In this document: positions 7,701 to 15,282 of the stretch, piece after piece
Layout: every line of letters begins with the position of its first letter
Numbering within the stretch: position 1 is the stretch's first letter
Source of the DNA: Acidaminococcus sp. CAG:917
Lineage (GTDB): Bacteria; Bacillota; Clostridia; Christensenellales; CAG-917
Length of the DNA stretch: 28,955 bases
Assembly: GCA_000437555.1 (NCBI GenBank)
Contig: FR901011.1
Coordinates: 1-28,955, forward strand
Direction of reading: 5' to 3'
Translations under genes and position numbers: made by a program
The notes under the pieces: generated by a model
Told to the model about the DNA's origin: nothing
Database searches by the model: none
What the model saw: the letters and a program-made list of their open reading frames with translations, nothing else

Positions 7701-10394
7701 TTCGATGACGGAAACATAACCGAAAATTCTTTCTCGAAATCGACAACCGACAGTATGGTCAGCCCGTCGCTCAAACTTTTCTTCACGAATGATCTTGTAA
7801 ACGGAGAAAGCTGCTATACTTTTGCAATAAACAATCATTCGCTCCTTAAACTCTTCCACAGCACGGTAAAGCCTGACGGCGACGAAAGCGCTGCGTTTAT
7901 CAACGAACTCAGAGTCACCGACGTTCGCGTCAAGGAGGGCACAGTTCCCACCGAATATGTTTCCACGACAGGTTGGTCCATTCGTTCTTATTGGATGCAA
8001 CAGGAATTGTTTAACGGCAAAGCTAAAGTGGAACTTTTGAAGTCGGACGGATTGATTTACTCATACGATATGACGCTTGATATGATTTCCGGCGAAAACA
8101 GCTCGCTTACTCACAGCTCCGAGGAGGATATAGCTAAATACGGATACGATATTTATAACGGAACGAACGTGATGACCGTCACTTATACCGACGCAAACGG
8201 TGTGGCTCATTCGTGCGATTTCAGTTATACGGTAAGGCCGGAAATTTCTTCCGTCACCGTCGACGCTCCCGTCGGCTCATATATGAAGCTTGCGGTTTAC
8301 TATACCACATCGCAATTCCCCGTATACGAGGGCGGTATGCTGACAATCAATTACAGTATGTCATCGGTTCAGTCGCAGACCGTCTCCATTTCAAAACTTA
8401 TGGAGAACAACAACCTCGATACGGATAAGGACGTTTCGCTTACAATCAAAAACTTCTCTACCGGCTCTTCGTCAAAGGTTTTGAATATGACGTTTGCATA
8501 TCAATTCGGCGAGCAACTCAAAGAAGCGAAATACGAATACGTCATCAATGAACTTGTCTTTACCAAGATTGAAGCAAAAGAGCCCATTGAATTCGATATA
8601 TCCAGCGTGGTGGATAAGAGCGCACAAACGGATATTATTTTGATTATGAGCCGTAACGACCCATTGAACGGCGGACAGATTTACGCTGTGGATAACGAAG
8701 GTGCCCTTTATTCATACGGCGCCACTATTCCCGACGGAAAGACGTTGCAATATTATATCTTCTATTATGCGGAAAACGGCTCTTATGTTCAGTCGATACT
8801 GTGCGTCAATATAATGCCCGAAGACTACGCAAGCGCAAGCGGTCACACGATTAAATACGTCGATACCGAAGGAAATATTCATACGGCACTCAGCTCTCCC
8901 GATGACGAGTATGTCTTGGCAAGATATGCGCTTTACGATGCGGAAGATAAATTGGTAGAATACGTCGAACTCAGCCAAAACGTGCTCGAATATCTCTACA
9001 CTCAGGAAGTGGCGATGTCGGACGGAAAGATTTATCTCTATAAAGATTCCGCATTTAAAGAAACGCTTAAAACCTTCGATACATCGGCAGCAGGCGTTCA
9101 TAAATTCTACGCAAGATACATGACTACTTCCGGACTCGTAGCGGGCAGCGAACTTTCATACGAAGTTATCCTCAGAACGTCTCAGTCGCTGTTCGGATAT
9201 ACGGTTGACGAAAGCGCAGCCAACCCGATGGAGGGCGAAACCGTTGTGGACGAAAATCAAAACGTATATACATACGGAGGTATTGCAACAGTCACTTCCA
9301 TTCAATCTTCGCACTACACAACCGTTTCCGTTCCGGAATACTTCACGAGAATTATTCAACACGAAAAAATCGACGAAGTCACGGGTGAGGTAGTCCTTGA
9401 CGAGGAAACAGGCGAGCCTGTTATAGAATATGAATACGTTTACTACGTAGTAGTCGCTATAGGCGATAACGCATTCAAGAGCGACACAGTTTTGCAAGAG
9501 CTTTATATAGGAAAGCACGTCACAAGTATAGGCAATTACGCCTTTGCCGATTGCGCGAATTTGTCTTCCATTAAAGCATATGAGACGGGTCTGTTCAACG
9601 TTAAGTCAATAGGCATCGGAGCTTTTGAAAACTGTTCTGCGCTTAGTTCGATAGCCTTTACGGGCATTGAAACGATAGGTGAATACGCATTTAAAAATTC
9701 CGGATTGACCGCGTTTGACTTCAGTTTGCAAAACGTTACGGAAATCGAAGCTCAGACTTTCTATAATTGCAAGAGCCTTGCAACCGTAAATCTCACCGGT
9801 GTAGAAGTCATAAACAATCAGGCGTTCTGGGGTTGTTCGGCAATCTCTACGGTAACGATACCTGCTTCCGTCAACGTTTTGGGCGACTATGTATTCGGCG
9901 CATGCGTTTCGCTCGGCGAAGTCATTCTCGAGGCTACCGACCCGATGCAGCTGTATATCAGCGACCTCAATCCTTTCGGTACAAACAGCTCGGCGCTTAC
10001 CATCACGATTGCGGAAGATGACGCTCAAAATACAAAAGCTAAGCAGTTTGTCGCGGCAATCGATGCAATGAGAGAAGCCAAGTTTACGGAAATAGTAAAC
10101 GGCGCGGTAGTCGGCGGACAGGTGGCAGACGAAAACGTTGATTCGCTTACTCTTTCGGAAGGAATAAGCAAAATTGCAATCACTTATAAAGACGGTAAAG
10201 AGGCGGTCTCCGCAACGGTAGTCGAGTTCGGACTCAACAATGCTCATCAGCTTATCATAACTTATCAGACAGATAAGGGCACGGGTACGATTAGCATTAA
10301 CTTAATTCAAAACGAGTCTGTATCTCTTGACCAGGTAGTCGTCTGCGAAAACTGCATAGGCTGGTTGCTCTATAAGACAAACTTTTTAGTTTAA
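4719..10394 (+). CDS. giant surface lipoprotein with InlB-type repeats and BspA-type leucine-rich repeats
   Basis: This 1891-residue exported lipoprotein has a signal peptide ending in the lipobox LSAC, so Cys27 would carry the lipid. Residues about 245-520 hold two InlB/Listeria-Bacteroides-type repeats: GRTFVGWYYL..YAEW (341-375) and FAGWYLD..LYAKWE (about 485-520). BspA-like repeats (LRR_5, pattern I.ss.FsgCssL) fill about 555-1000 and 1575-1760, e.g. AFENCSALSSIAF and ITEIGARAFSGCSSL. The middle (1000-1575) looks like beta-rich Ig-type domains. There is no LPXTG, SLH or C-terminal membrane anchor. The start is ATG 4719 with AGGGGAG upstream; the earlier TTG is rejected. Adhesion or polymer binding at the cell surface is the family's usual role, but the ligand is unknown. 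Confidence 0.9.
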   Translation: MGKKGKIFISLLLVIMICALGAVLSACGEEESVVPTTIVENNVQIGTSLSPLPVEDFEFSLITFKVRYSDGSTSGDIKLTESMVTNLDEVNNTISQVKQGYLEKSEVLINAQYSASGKTLTHTFIVHIKAPEVTFTVFGNGAANGDITIGVPIGKTFNSYDSFISFINEKAGQILQTGYNLQSIYWLNRAEYTPGMDEDDFSDENKGIDIKNVNNWASSGTGGSIASLVASKDMYFWCSWTRASVTVTFNYNFNQYYISNASFYHRTYSVNKPSGTGVGYYLEDSNGDRYTLINAQNQIVTEIYTQNIDKIQRPTTYVDETTLGKQPWDNPNTPMNDIVEGRTFVGWYYLDANGNKQSWSFNNVVRENMTFYAEWADREYTITFDLGGGYLGSTLYISDDGKLLCENTSSVNSAVGTIDRMGTLVDTDGTSKSVPTVVSYTGLTYRQNVFGTTGKNFYLTKTVNDINANHYIYKGKISEGQYYYDFAGWYLDANFTQPFSMNANEFTKDLYLYAKWELVESKETAFYTDYLFKGYLELKDDGTYKITGVADKTITTLRIPTSIGGIAITEIGARAFSGCSSLLNVEFVGGSESKLEKIGDRAFEFCSRLSLINKVALTIPGDVGEDILSTAVDGASALRQLGSLTSVGVDVFKGTAWLTEKKKEINFITFGGLLVQYIGDTSVTNIVASTAELPEIGVELDTSYTLTEIKNSNDVTLIYQFSSPTHPTYKYVVLGDNITTINDYAFKGLTSLTSFTVPSTVTYIGDYSFQNCDFLRDFNIVTKSGTVYSVLNGAGEGEPEPQASDFNLEYVGSSALVDTLFIDSFTGFVKIGKILYAYRGSNTVTQITIPAGIEIIADNLFISAQNLRVILFESGAESSIKKIGRNAFNSTQWYSQKGADNNGFVIINNILIGYTRTPSADEYGNVVINVPNGVVTIASFAFSNTSSITHITLPPSVQKIEDYAFESCTKLKSISFEHIAQSGNGGYYQNMPVLFDDGNITENSFSKSTTDSMVSPSLKLFFTNDLVNGESCYTFAINNHSLLKLFHSTVKPDGDESAAFINELRVTDVRVKEGTVPTEYVSTTGWSIRSYWMQQELFNGKAKVELLKSDGLIYSYDMTLDMISGENSSLTHSSEEDIAKYGYDIYNGTNVMTVTYTDANGVAHSCDFSYTVRPEISSVTVDAPVGSYMKLAVYYTTSQFPVYEGGMLTINYSMSSVQSQTVSISKLMENNNLDTDKDVSLTIKNFSTGSSSKVLNMTFAYQFGEQLKEAKYEYVINELVFTKIEAKEPIEFDISSVVDKSAQTDIILIMSRNDPLNGGQIYAVDNEGALYSYGATIPDGKTLQYYIFYYAENGSYVQSILCVNIMPEDYASASGHTIKYVDTEGNIHTALSSPDDEYVLARYALYDAEDKLVEYVELSQNVLEYLYTQEVAMSDGKIYLYKDSAFKETLKTFDTSAAGVHKFYARYMTTSGLVAGSELSYEVILRTSQSLFGYTVDESAANPMEGETVVDENQNVYTYGGIATVTSIQSSHYTTVSVPEYFTRIIQHEKIDEVTGEVVLDEETGEPVIEYEYVYYVVVAIGDNAFKSDTVLQELYIGKHVTSIGNYAFADCANLSSIKAYETGLFNVKSIGIGAFENCSALSSIAFTGIETIGEYAFKNSGLTAFDFSLQNVTEIEAQTFYNCKSLATVNLTGVEVINNQAFWGCSAISTVTIPASVNVLGDYVFGACVSLGEVILEATDPMQLYISDLNPFGTNSSALTITIAEDDAQNTKAKQFVAAIDAMREAKFTEIVNGAVVGGQVADENVDSLTLSEGISKIAITYKDGKEAVSATVVEFGLNNAHQLIITYQTDKGTGTISINLIQNESVSLDQVVVCENCIGWLLYKTNFLV

Positions 10395-10408
10395 GTTTTA
10401 AAACAGCT

Positions 10409-10440
10409 AAAAAAAGCAATGCTCAGGCATTGCTTTTTTA
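10409..10440 (+). terminator. terminator of the giant lipoprotein gene
   Basis: AGCAATGC (10415-10422) and GCATTGCT (10427-10434) form an 8-bp stem with a TCAG loop, preceded by A and followed by a T run. It begins 15 bases after the stop codon. Confidence 0.9.
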
Positions 10441-10663
10441 TTGGAGCAAATTTTAGGTTTAATATTTTTTTAACATAAAAGGCATAAATTAAAGATAATA
10501 AAGTAAAAAGAGTATAATTTTTACTGCGATTTTATTTTATGAAACATATTTTTATATTTAAAATCGAAGCTAAAAAGCAGAGAGGCGAAATAGATTTGCC
10601 GATATCATTTATTAACGCTTAATTGTCCGATTAATACGGAGTAGCGTGCTGACGGAGGAAATA
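10441..10663. other. intergenic leader of the HtrA-like gene
   Basis: This is A/T-rich. A TATAAT at 10513-10518 has only a poor -35 candidate (TTAAAG, 18-base spacer), so the promoter is uncertain. GGAGG at 10654-10658 sets the start of the next gene. Confidence 0.4.
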
Positions 10664-12085
10664 ATGCGACACGAAACTGTAAAAAGAGTTTGTCTTTTAA
10701 TCGTTGTTATCGTTTTAGTTACCGCTCTTGTGGCTATTTTTGCCGCTTGCGACGAGCAAGGAAATTACGGCATGTCCGCTTATGAGCTTGCGGTTTCAAA
10801 CGGCTTTGACGGCACGGAAGAGGAATGGTTAGCTTCGCTCGAGGGTAAAGACGGCACTGACGGCGAAAACGGCATAAACGGCGAAAACGGCGAAGACAGG
10901 GTGATGTCTCCGTCCGAGTTATATCAAGAGGCTGTTGCCAACGGTTATACGGGAACGTATCTTGATTTTTTGAAAGAATATCTTTCGTCATCAAGTTCGG
11001 CAATTACCGCTTATGCGACAAACGCTGCTCTTCGTTCCGCCGTGGCTGTTGTATGCACGTTTGATTATACAAGTACAAATATTTTCGGACAAACGCAGAC
11101 GGGTACCGCAAAATCGTCCGGCTCCGGCGTTATCTATAAACTGGACAAGGCAAGCGGAAGTTGTTACATTATCACAAATTATCACGTTGTTTATTATAAA
11201 AATTCCAATACGGAGGATAAAATAAGCGACGATATAAAAATATATCTTTACGGATATCAGCTAAGCTCAACTTCGGTCGATTATGCGATAGAAGCGACGT
11301 ATGTCGGCGGGTCATTAAATTACGATATAGCGGTGCTTAAGGTAACTAATTCCGAAATACTCAAAAACTCGGACGCAGTCAGCGCCTCTGTGGCAACCGA
11401 GGTGCCTGCCGTCGGTTCTACGGCAATAGCCGTAGGCAATCCTGCGGGAAGCGGTATATCGGCTACGTCGGGCGTCATAAGCGTGCAGAGCGAATATATT
11501 CAGATGACGGGCGCAGATGACCAAACGACGGTGCAAATAAGAGTTATGAGAGTGGACACCGCTATAAACAGCGGCAATTCGGGCGGAGGATTATATAACG
11601 CCAACGGAGAGCTTATAGGAATAGTGAACGCTAAAGTTAATTCCTCTTCCATTGAAAATATCGGTTACGCTATACCCGTGTCTACGGCGGTATCTGTTGC
11701 GGAAAATATTCTCAACAGTGCGGAGGCGGGCTATACGGGGGTCCGCAAATGTATGCTGGGCATTGAAACCGCAATAAGCGAATCCTATGCCAAATACAAC
11801 GAGGCTGCTTATACCTACGACGTGTATGAAATCATAAAGGTCAGTTCGGTGGATGAAACGGGTATATCAAGCGGTTTGCTTCAGGCAGGAGATATTTTAA
11901 AGAGCGTGACGGTTAAAAGCGGTGAAGCCTCAAAGACAGTTGAGATAACAAGGCTTTATGTTTTAACCGAACTTATGCTTGACCTCAGGGTCGGAGATAC
12001 TCTTTCGCTTACCGTAGACAGAGACGGCGCAGAGGTTACGGTTGAAATCGTGATGACCGAAGAATGCGTCTCGGCTGTTGCTTAA
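10664..12085 (+). CDS. HtrA/DegP-like trypsin-fold serine protease, lipoprotein with PDZ domain
   Basis: This 473-residue lipoprotein has a signal peptide with lipobox FAAC, Cys29. Residues 36-78 carry the SAYELAVSNGF.GTEEEWLASL segment and a short collagen-like run of G-x-y triplets; a second similar segment (SPSELYQEAVANGYTGT) follows. The protease domain spans about 120-355 with a full triad: His174 (TNYHVV), Asp221 (YDIAVLKV) and Ser306 (INSGNSGGGL). The usual GNSGGP has Gly in place of Pro. A PDZ-like domain (about 365-465) includes GLLQAGDILKSV. The start is ATG 10664 with GGAGG five bases upstream; the frame's earlier GTG lacks a ribosome site. It would act outside the membrane in surface-protein quality control or processing, and it follows another lipoprotein gene. 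Confidence 0.92.
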   Translation: MRHETVKRVCLLIVVIVLVTALVAIFAACDEQGNYGMSAYELAVSNGFDGTEEEWLASLEGKDGTDGENGINGENGEDRVMSPSELYQEAVANGYTGTYLDFLKEYLSSSSSAITAYATNAALRSAVAVVCTFDYTSTNIFGQTQTGTAKSSGSGVIYKLDKASGSCYIITNYHVVYYKNSNTEDKISDDIKIYLYGYQLSSTSVDYAIEATYVGGSLNYDIAVLKVTNSEILKNSDAVSASVATEVPAVGSTAIAVGNPAGSGISATSGVISVQSEYIQMTGADDQTTVQIRVMRVDTAINSGNSGGGLYNANGELIGIVNAKVNSSSIENIGYAIPVSTAVSVAENILNSAEAGYTGVRKCMLGIETAISESYAKYNEAAYTYDVYEIIKVSSVDETGISSGLLQAGDILKSVTVKSGEASKTVEITRLYVLTELMLDLRVGDTLSLTVDRDGAEVTVEIVMTEECVSAVA

Positions 12086-12490
12086 GATTGCCTTAAGTAT
12101 TGTTTGAAAACAGGTTCAAAAAGACGGAACGCCTTAATTGTATCTGTATTATGAATGCGCATAAAATAATCTGTCTGCTAAGGTTTTAAGATGGCGGTAA
12201 GGGAAATGACGGATAAAGGCAATATATGACATGCGGCCGTATCGTATTAAACTCCATTGGCGATATGCCTACAAAGGGTGAAAAAAGAGCAATGTATGCG
12301 TAAGGCAAGTGGATAAAATATTAAGTAGATGCTAAGCGTGCATCAGGCAATGTGATAAGGTATCAGGAAACGTCAGTTATAATTTACGACACATGCATAC
12401 TTTATCAATAAAGAGTGAAAAAAGCGTAACGCGAGCGTAAAATTTTAAGCGATTTAGTTCGGCTGAATCGCTTTAAGAGTAAAAGGGTAA
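12086..12490. other. intergenic, one hairpin
   Basis: About 400 bases without a gene. The clearest element is a hairpin, AAGCGATT (12447-12454) with AATCGCTT (12466-12473), plus two inner pairs around TTCGG. It could end the protease transcript, although no T run follows directly. The phrase AAAG-R-GTGAAAAAAG occurs twice (near 12276 and 12411). Nothing else is recognised. Confidence 0.5.
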
Positions 12491-12521
12491 AAAAAAATCA
12501 CTGCCTAAGCAGTGATTTTTT
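12491..12521. terminator. bidirectional terminator
   Basis: ATCACTGC (12497-12504) and GCAGTGAT (12509-12516) form a perfect 8-bp stem with a CTAA loop, with A run and T run flanks. It sits 13 bases past the minus-strand CBM20-like gene's stop codon and also faces plus-strand transcripts. Confidence 0.9.
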
Positions 12522-12533
12522 CGTTTTTGATGA

Positions 12534-12941
12534 TTAATAAGCCCAGTTGCTTACGCCGACTTCGATTTGGGTTGCGCCGTTGACGGTGATGACGTGATTT
12601 TCAAGGTCTTCGCCATACATACCCTTTTCAACAGATTCCCAATTGAGGTCCTTCAAAACTTTGAATGCAACCTCGGTGCCCTTTTTGATGCCCGTGACGC
12701 TAAGCGTAAAGTTTTCCATATTGTCGCTCTTCATTGCCTTTGCTTTAGCGGCGTTCCAATCACCAAGTTTTGCAAGGTTTCCGGTTATATAAACGGAGTG
12801 TGTGCCAAGTGCGTTTCCGTAGAGTTTAACGATGATTTTCAAAGTGAAGCCCTTCTCCTCTGCTGAAGCCGCTGTAGTAGCTTTTTTTGCCGGAGCCTTT
12901 GTAGCGGTTGTTGCTTTCTTTGTAGTAGTAGTTGTAGCCAT
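12534..12941 (-). CDS. cytoplasmic CBM20-like starch-binding protein with basic Lys/Ala/Thr tail
   Basis: This is a 135-residue protein. Residues 1-30 are low-complexity Thr/Lys/Ala with KKATTATKAPAKKA, resembling histone-H1-type tails. Residues 32-135 look like a single starch-binding beta-sandwich (CBM20): VYITGNLAKLGDWNAAKAKAM (50-70) matches the family's GN...LG.W....A core, and NWESVEKG (100-107) matches the second conserved Trp region. Trp62 and Trp101 would be the glucan-stacking residues. There is no signal peptide and no enzyme domain. The ribosome site is very strong (TAAGGAGGT, 12956-12948), so it may be abundant. A role in glycogen granules or in linking a polymer to nucleic acid is speculation. 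Confidence 0.75.
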   Translation of the reverse strand: MATTTTTKKATTATKAPAKKATTAASAEEKGFTLKIIVKLYGNALGTHSVYITGNLAKLGDWNAAKAKAMKSDNMENFTLSVTGIKKGTEVAFKVLKDLNWESVEKGMYGEDLENHVITVNGATQIEVGVSNWAY

Positions 12942-12989
12942 GTTTCTACCTCCTTACTTATTTCCCGAAGGATATTCTTTTATGGTTTG

Positions 12990-13018
12990 ATTATAGTTTA
13001 GTTTTAAAAAAAATGCAA
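12990..13018 (-). promoter_or_regulatory. promoter of the CBM20-like gene
   Basis: Read on the minus strand: TTGCAT, 17 bases, TATAAT. The -10 is perfect and the -35 is weak. It lies about 50 bases upstream of the ATG. The stretch on to 13236 is extremely A/T-rich and holds nothing else I can name. Confidence 0.55.
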
Positions 13019-13236
13019 ACGTTTTGAATGTTTTTTAAAATATTTTTTTGCAAAAGTTAATTTTATTTAAAAAAATTTTTTGTATTTTTGTCATTTTTAT
13101 AGATAAAACTTTTTCTAAATTAAAAATTCTATATTCAAAATTTAATTATTAAAGACCGATAAAAAATGAATTATAAATTGATATCGGGTTTTGCGAAACG
13201 CTGTTTGTTTAAATTAAAGGGGAAGGTTTTAAAGAT

Positions 13237-13292
13237 TTGACACTATACGGTTTAGGGAGTAGAATTCTATATAACAAGGCCGATTAATCGGC
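13237..13292 (+). promoter_or_regulatory. ferredoxin promoter with downstream palindrome
   Basis: TTGACA (13237-13242), a 17-base spacer and TAGAAT (13260-13265) form a near-consensus housekeeping promoter. Directly downstream, over or just after the start point, is a perfect 14-bp palindrome, GCCGATTAATCGGC (13279-13292), which fits a repressor operator or a 5' mRNA hairpin. Confidence 0.7.
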
Positions 13293-13310
13293 GCCATAGG
13301 AAGGATTCAT

Positions 13311-13502
13311 ATGACAAAATATCTTGAAGTAGTAAACGAAAAATGTCCCCAAAATCACCCGTGTCCCGCTGTTCGTGTTTGCCCGGTGAGAGCATTAACG
13401 CAAGTCGGCTTTTCCGCTCCTAAGGTTGACATCGAAAAGTGTATAGCTTGCGGAAAGTGCTCGAACTTTTGTCCCAAAAACGCACTCGTCCTTCACGGGT
13501 AG
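13311..13502 (+). CDS. small ferredoxin-like iron-sulfur protein with seven cysteines
   Basis: This 63-residue protein is a soluble electron carrier or small iron-sulfur protein. The C-terminal half has one classic motif, C44-x2-C47-x2-C50-x3-C54-P. The N-terminal half has a non-classic set: C12, C18 and C24 spaced by five residues each (CPQNHPCPAVRVCP). That is one cysteine short of the eight in a normal two-cluster ferredoxin; His16 sits where another ligand could be. The NH.CPAV..CP pattern recurs in small clostridial iron-sulfur proteins, from memory. The ribosome site is AGGAAGGA before ATG 13311. It is a single gene with its own strong promoter; the partner is unknown. Confidence 0.8.
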   Translation: MTKYLEVVNEKCPQNHPCPAVRVCPVRALTQVGFSAPKVDIEKCIACGKCSNFCPKNALVLHG

Positions 13503-13514
13503 GCTTTATTTAAA

Positions 13515-13620
13515 GCGGTCATGGCGGTATTTGTTTTATCTTAGTTGAGCGACCGTAGCCAAGCAAAGAAAGTCTCCGTGACTTTCTTGCCATGGTAGGG
13601 TACTCGGCGAAATCGGATAT
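13515..13620. other. structured, repeat-like element after the ferredoxin gene
   Basis: AAGAAAGTC (13566-13574) and GACTTTCTT (13580-13588) form a perfect 9-bp stem with a TCCGT loop. It extends outward through GC/GC and CCA/TGG to about 13559-13595. An alternative outer pairing, CATGGC (13520-13525) with GCCATG (13589-13594), encloses the region. G+C is clearly higher than in the surrounding DNA. There is no T tract, so it is not a normal terminator. It could be a palindromic interspersed repeat or a small structured RNA. Confidence 0.45.
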
Positions 13621-13860
13621 TTTTAACAAAAGCATTTTATATGCCGAAACTGTATAAAAAAACTATTTTAGCTCTTTTCGAAATCGTTTTGCTTTTGTCT
13701 GAGATAGGCAACAGGCATACCGTTCCGGCGTTTTTAAAAATATATCCCGACGCAGCTTTTAAAGCGGAATAAAAAATTCATAGCTTAAAAAAGTTCTTTT
13801 AAAAGGTGAAAATCAGGTTTTTATTCCTTTGTTTTTTTAAAAAAACACCGTCTGTTCGAT
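13621..13860. other. intergenic between ferredoxin and the arg control region
   Basis: A/T-rich. A 43-codon frame (13641-13772) is open but has no ribosome site. Poly-T and poly-A tracts near 13830-13850 could form a weak hairpin. No gene is supported here. Confidence 0.4.
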
Positions 13861-13862
13861 AT

Positions 13863-13970
13863 ATATGCAAATATGCATAAAAATAAGCAAAATATACATA
13901 TAAAATGCATAAATATGCAAATAATGTATAAAAAATAAAAAAAGATACTAAATATTGCATATTTATTAAA
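13863..13970. promoter_or_regulatory. cluster of ARG-box-like ArgR operators
   Basis: TGCATAAATATGCA (13906-13919) is a perfect palindrome and fits the ARG-box core TGnATnnnnATnCA exactly, with A/T-rich flanks. A second site, TGCATATTTATTAA (13956-13969), misses one base. Nearby TATGCAAATATGCATA (13864-13879), TGCATAAAAATAAGCA (13874-13889) and TGTATAAAAAATAAA (13925-13939) are further degenerate half-sites. Their place just upstream of the arginine operon promoter supports ArgR repression by arginine; the argR gene is not in the window. Confidence 0.7.
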
Positions 13971-13987
13971 ATACTGCCTTAAATAAG

Positions 13988-14016
13988 TTGACAGTTTTGT
14001 TTTATGAATGTAAAAT
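13988..14016 (+). promoter_or_regulatory. arginine operon promoter
   Basis: TTGACA (13988-13993), a 17-base spacer and TAAAAT (14011-14016) lie 40 bases ahead of argG. TGAATGTAAAATGACA (14005-14020) across the -10 resembles a loose ARG box, so ArgR bound there could block the polymerase directly. Confidence 0.8.
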
Positions 14017-14055
14017 GACATTAAATTTAAATGGTAATACCGTGTGGAGGACAAT

Positions 14056-15282
14056 ATGGAAAAGAAATATAAAAAAATCGTTTTAGCATATTCCGGCGGT
14101 CTCGATACGTCGATAATAATTCCCTGGCTTAAAGAGAATTTCGACAATCCCGAAATTATAGCCGTATCGGGTGACGTGGGTCAAGGCACCGAACTTGACG
14201 GGCTTGAAGAAAAAGCCATCAAAACAGGCGCATCAAAGCTTTATATCGAAGACCTTAAAGAAGAATTTATCAACGACTATGTTTTTCCCACCGTCAAGGC
14301 GGGCGCTAAATATGAAGGCGACTATTTGCTCGGAACGGCTTTTTCGCGTCCCGTCATAGCAAAGAGAATTGCCGAAATTGCAAAAAAGGAAAAGGCGGAC
14401 GCAATCTGTCACGGCTGCACGGGCAAGGGCAACGACCAGGTTCGTTTTGAGCTCACCATAAAGGCTTTCGCTCCCGAGATGGATATTATCGCGCCTTGGA
14501 GAATTTGGGATATCAAGTCGAGGGAGGAGGAAATCGAATATGCCGAATCCAGAAACGTGCCTTTAAAGATTAACAGGGAAACGAATTATTCGAAGGATAA
14601 AAATATCTGGCACCTCTCTCACGAAGGACTTGACCTTGAAAATCCCGAAAACGAGCCGCAATACAAAAAGGAAGGATTTTTGGAAATGGGAACTTGTCCC
14701 GAGCTTGCTCCCGACAAACCTTGCTATATCGAGATAGGTTTTGAAAAGGGCGTGCCCGTATCCTTCAACGGTGAAAAGATGAACGGCGTAAAGCTTGTCG
14801 AGGCTTTAAACAAAGTGGGCGGCGAAAACGGTATAGGGCTTGCCGACATTGTCGAAAATCGTCTTGTCGGTATGAAGTCAAGGGGAGTATACGAGACTCC
14901 GGGCGGAACGATTTTGTATCGTGCTCACGAAATTCTCGAAACCCTCTGCCTTGACCGTGATACACAGCACTATAAAAGACTTGTAGCGGAACAGTTCGGA
15001 GAGCTTGTCTATTTCGGAAAGTGGTTTACGCCTTTAAGGGAAGCCATCTCCGCTTTCGTCGACAAAACTCAGGAAACGGTAACGGGCACTGTAAAACTCA
15101 AACTTTACAAAGGCAACATAATCAACGCCGGAGTATCGAGCCCCTATTCGCTCTACGACGAGAATATAGCGACGTTCGACAAAGACGAGGTTTACAATCA
15201 AAAGGACAGCGCAGGCTTTATCAATCTTTTCGGATTGCCCATTAAAGTGCGCGCTTTGATGGAAAGTAAGAAAAACAAATAA
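14056..15282 (+). CDS. argG: argininosuccinate synthase
   Basis: This 408-residue cytoplasmic enzyme joins citrulline and aspartate using ATP to make argininosuccinate. AYSGGLDTS (11-19) is the N-type ATP-pyrophosphatase loop. GCTGKGNDQVRFE and the later family blocks (AEFRNVPL-like NVPLKINRE; GTCPELAPDKPCYIEIGFEKG) are present, and the length is normal (about 400). The start is ATG 14056 with GGAGG at 14046-14050; a GTG four codons earlier is rejected because it sits on the ribosome site. It is the first gene of the seven-gene arginine operon, separated by 190 bases from argH. Confidence 0.97.
   Translation: MEKKYKKIVLAYSGGLDTSIIIPWLKENFDNPEIIAVSGDVGQGTELDGLEEKAIKTGASKLYIEDLKEEFINDYVFPTVKAGAKYEGDYLLGTAFSRPVIAKRIAEIAKKEKADAICHGCTGKGNDQVRFELTIKAFAPEMDIIAPWRIWDIKSREEEIEYAESRNVPLKINRETNYSKDKNIWHLSHEGLDLENPENEPQYKKEGFLEMGTCPELAPDKPCYIEIGFEKGVPVSFNGEKMNGVKLVEALNKVGGENGIGLADIVENRLVGMKSRGVYETPGGTILYRAHEILETLCLDRDTQHYKRLVAEQFGELVYFGKWFTPLREAISAFVDKTQETVTGTVKLKLYKGNIINAGVSSPYSLYDENIATFDKDEVYNQKDSAGFINLFGLPIKVRALMESKKNK

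Noticed and set aside
13641..13772. 43-codon frame starting MPKLYKKTILALFEIV
   Set aside because: It has no ribosome site, an A/T-rich context and no recognisable relatives, so it is probably chance.
14005..14055. T-box or arginine riboswitch ahead of argG
   Set aside because: The promoter lies only about 40 bases before argG, leaving no room for a T-box leader; the sites upstream look like ARG boxes instead.
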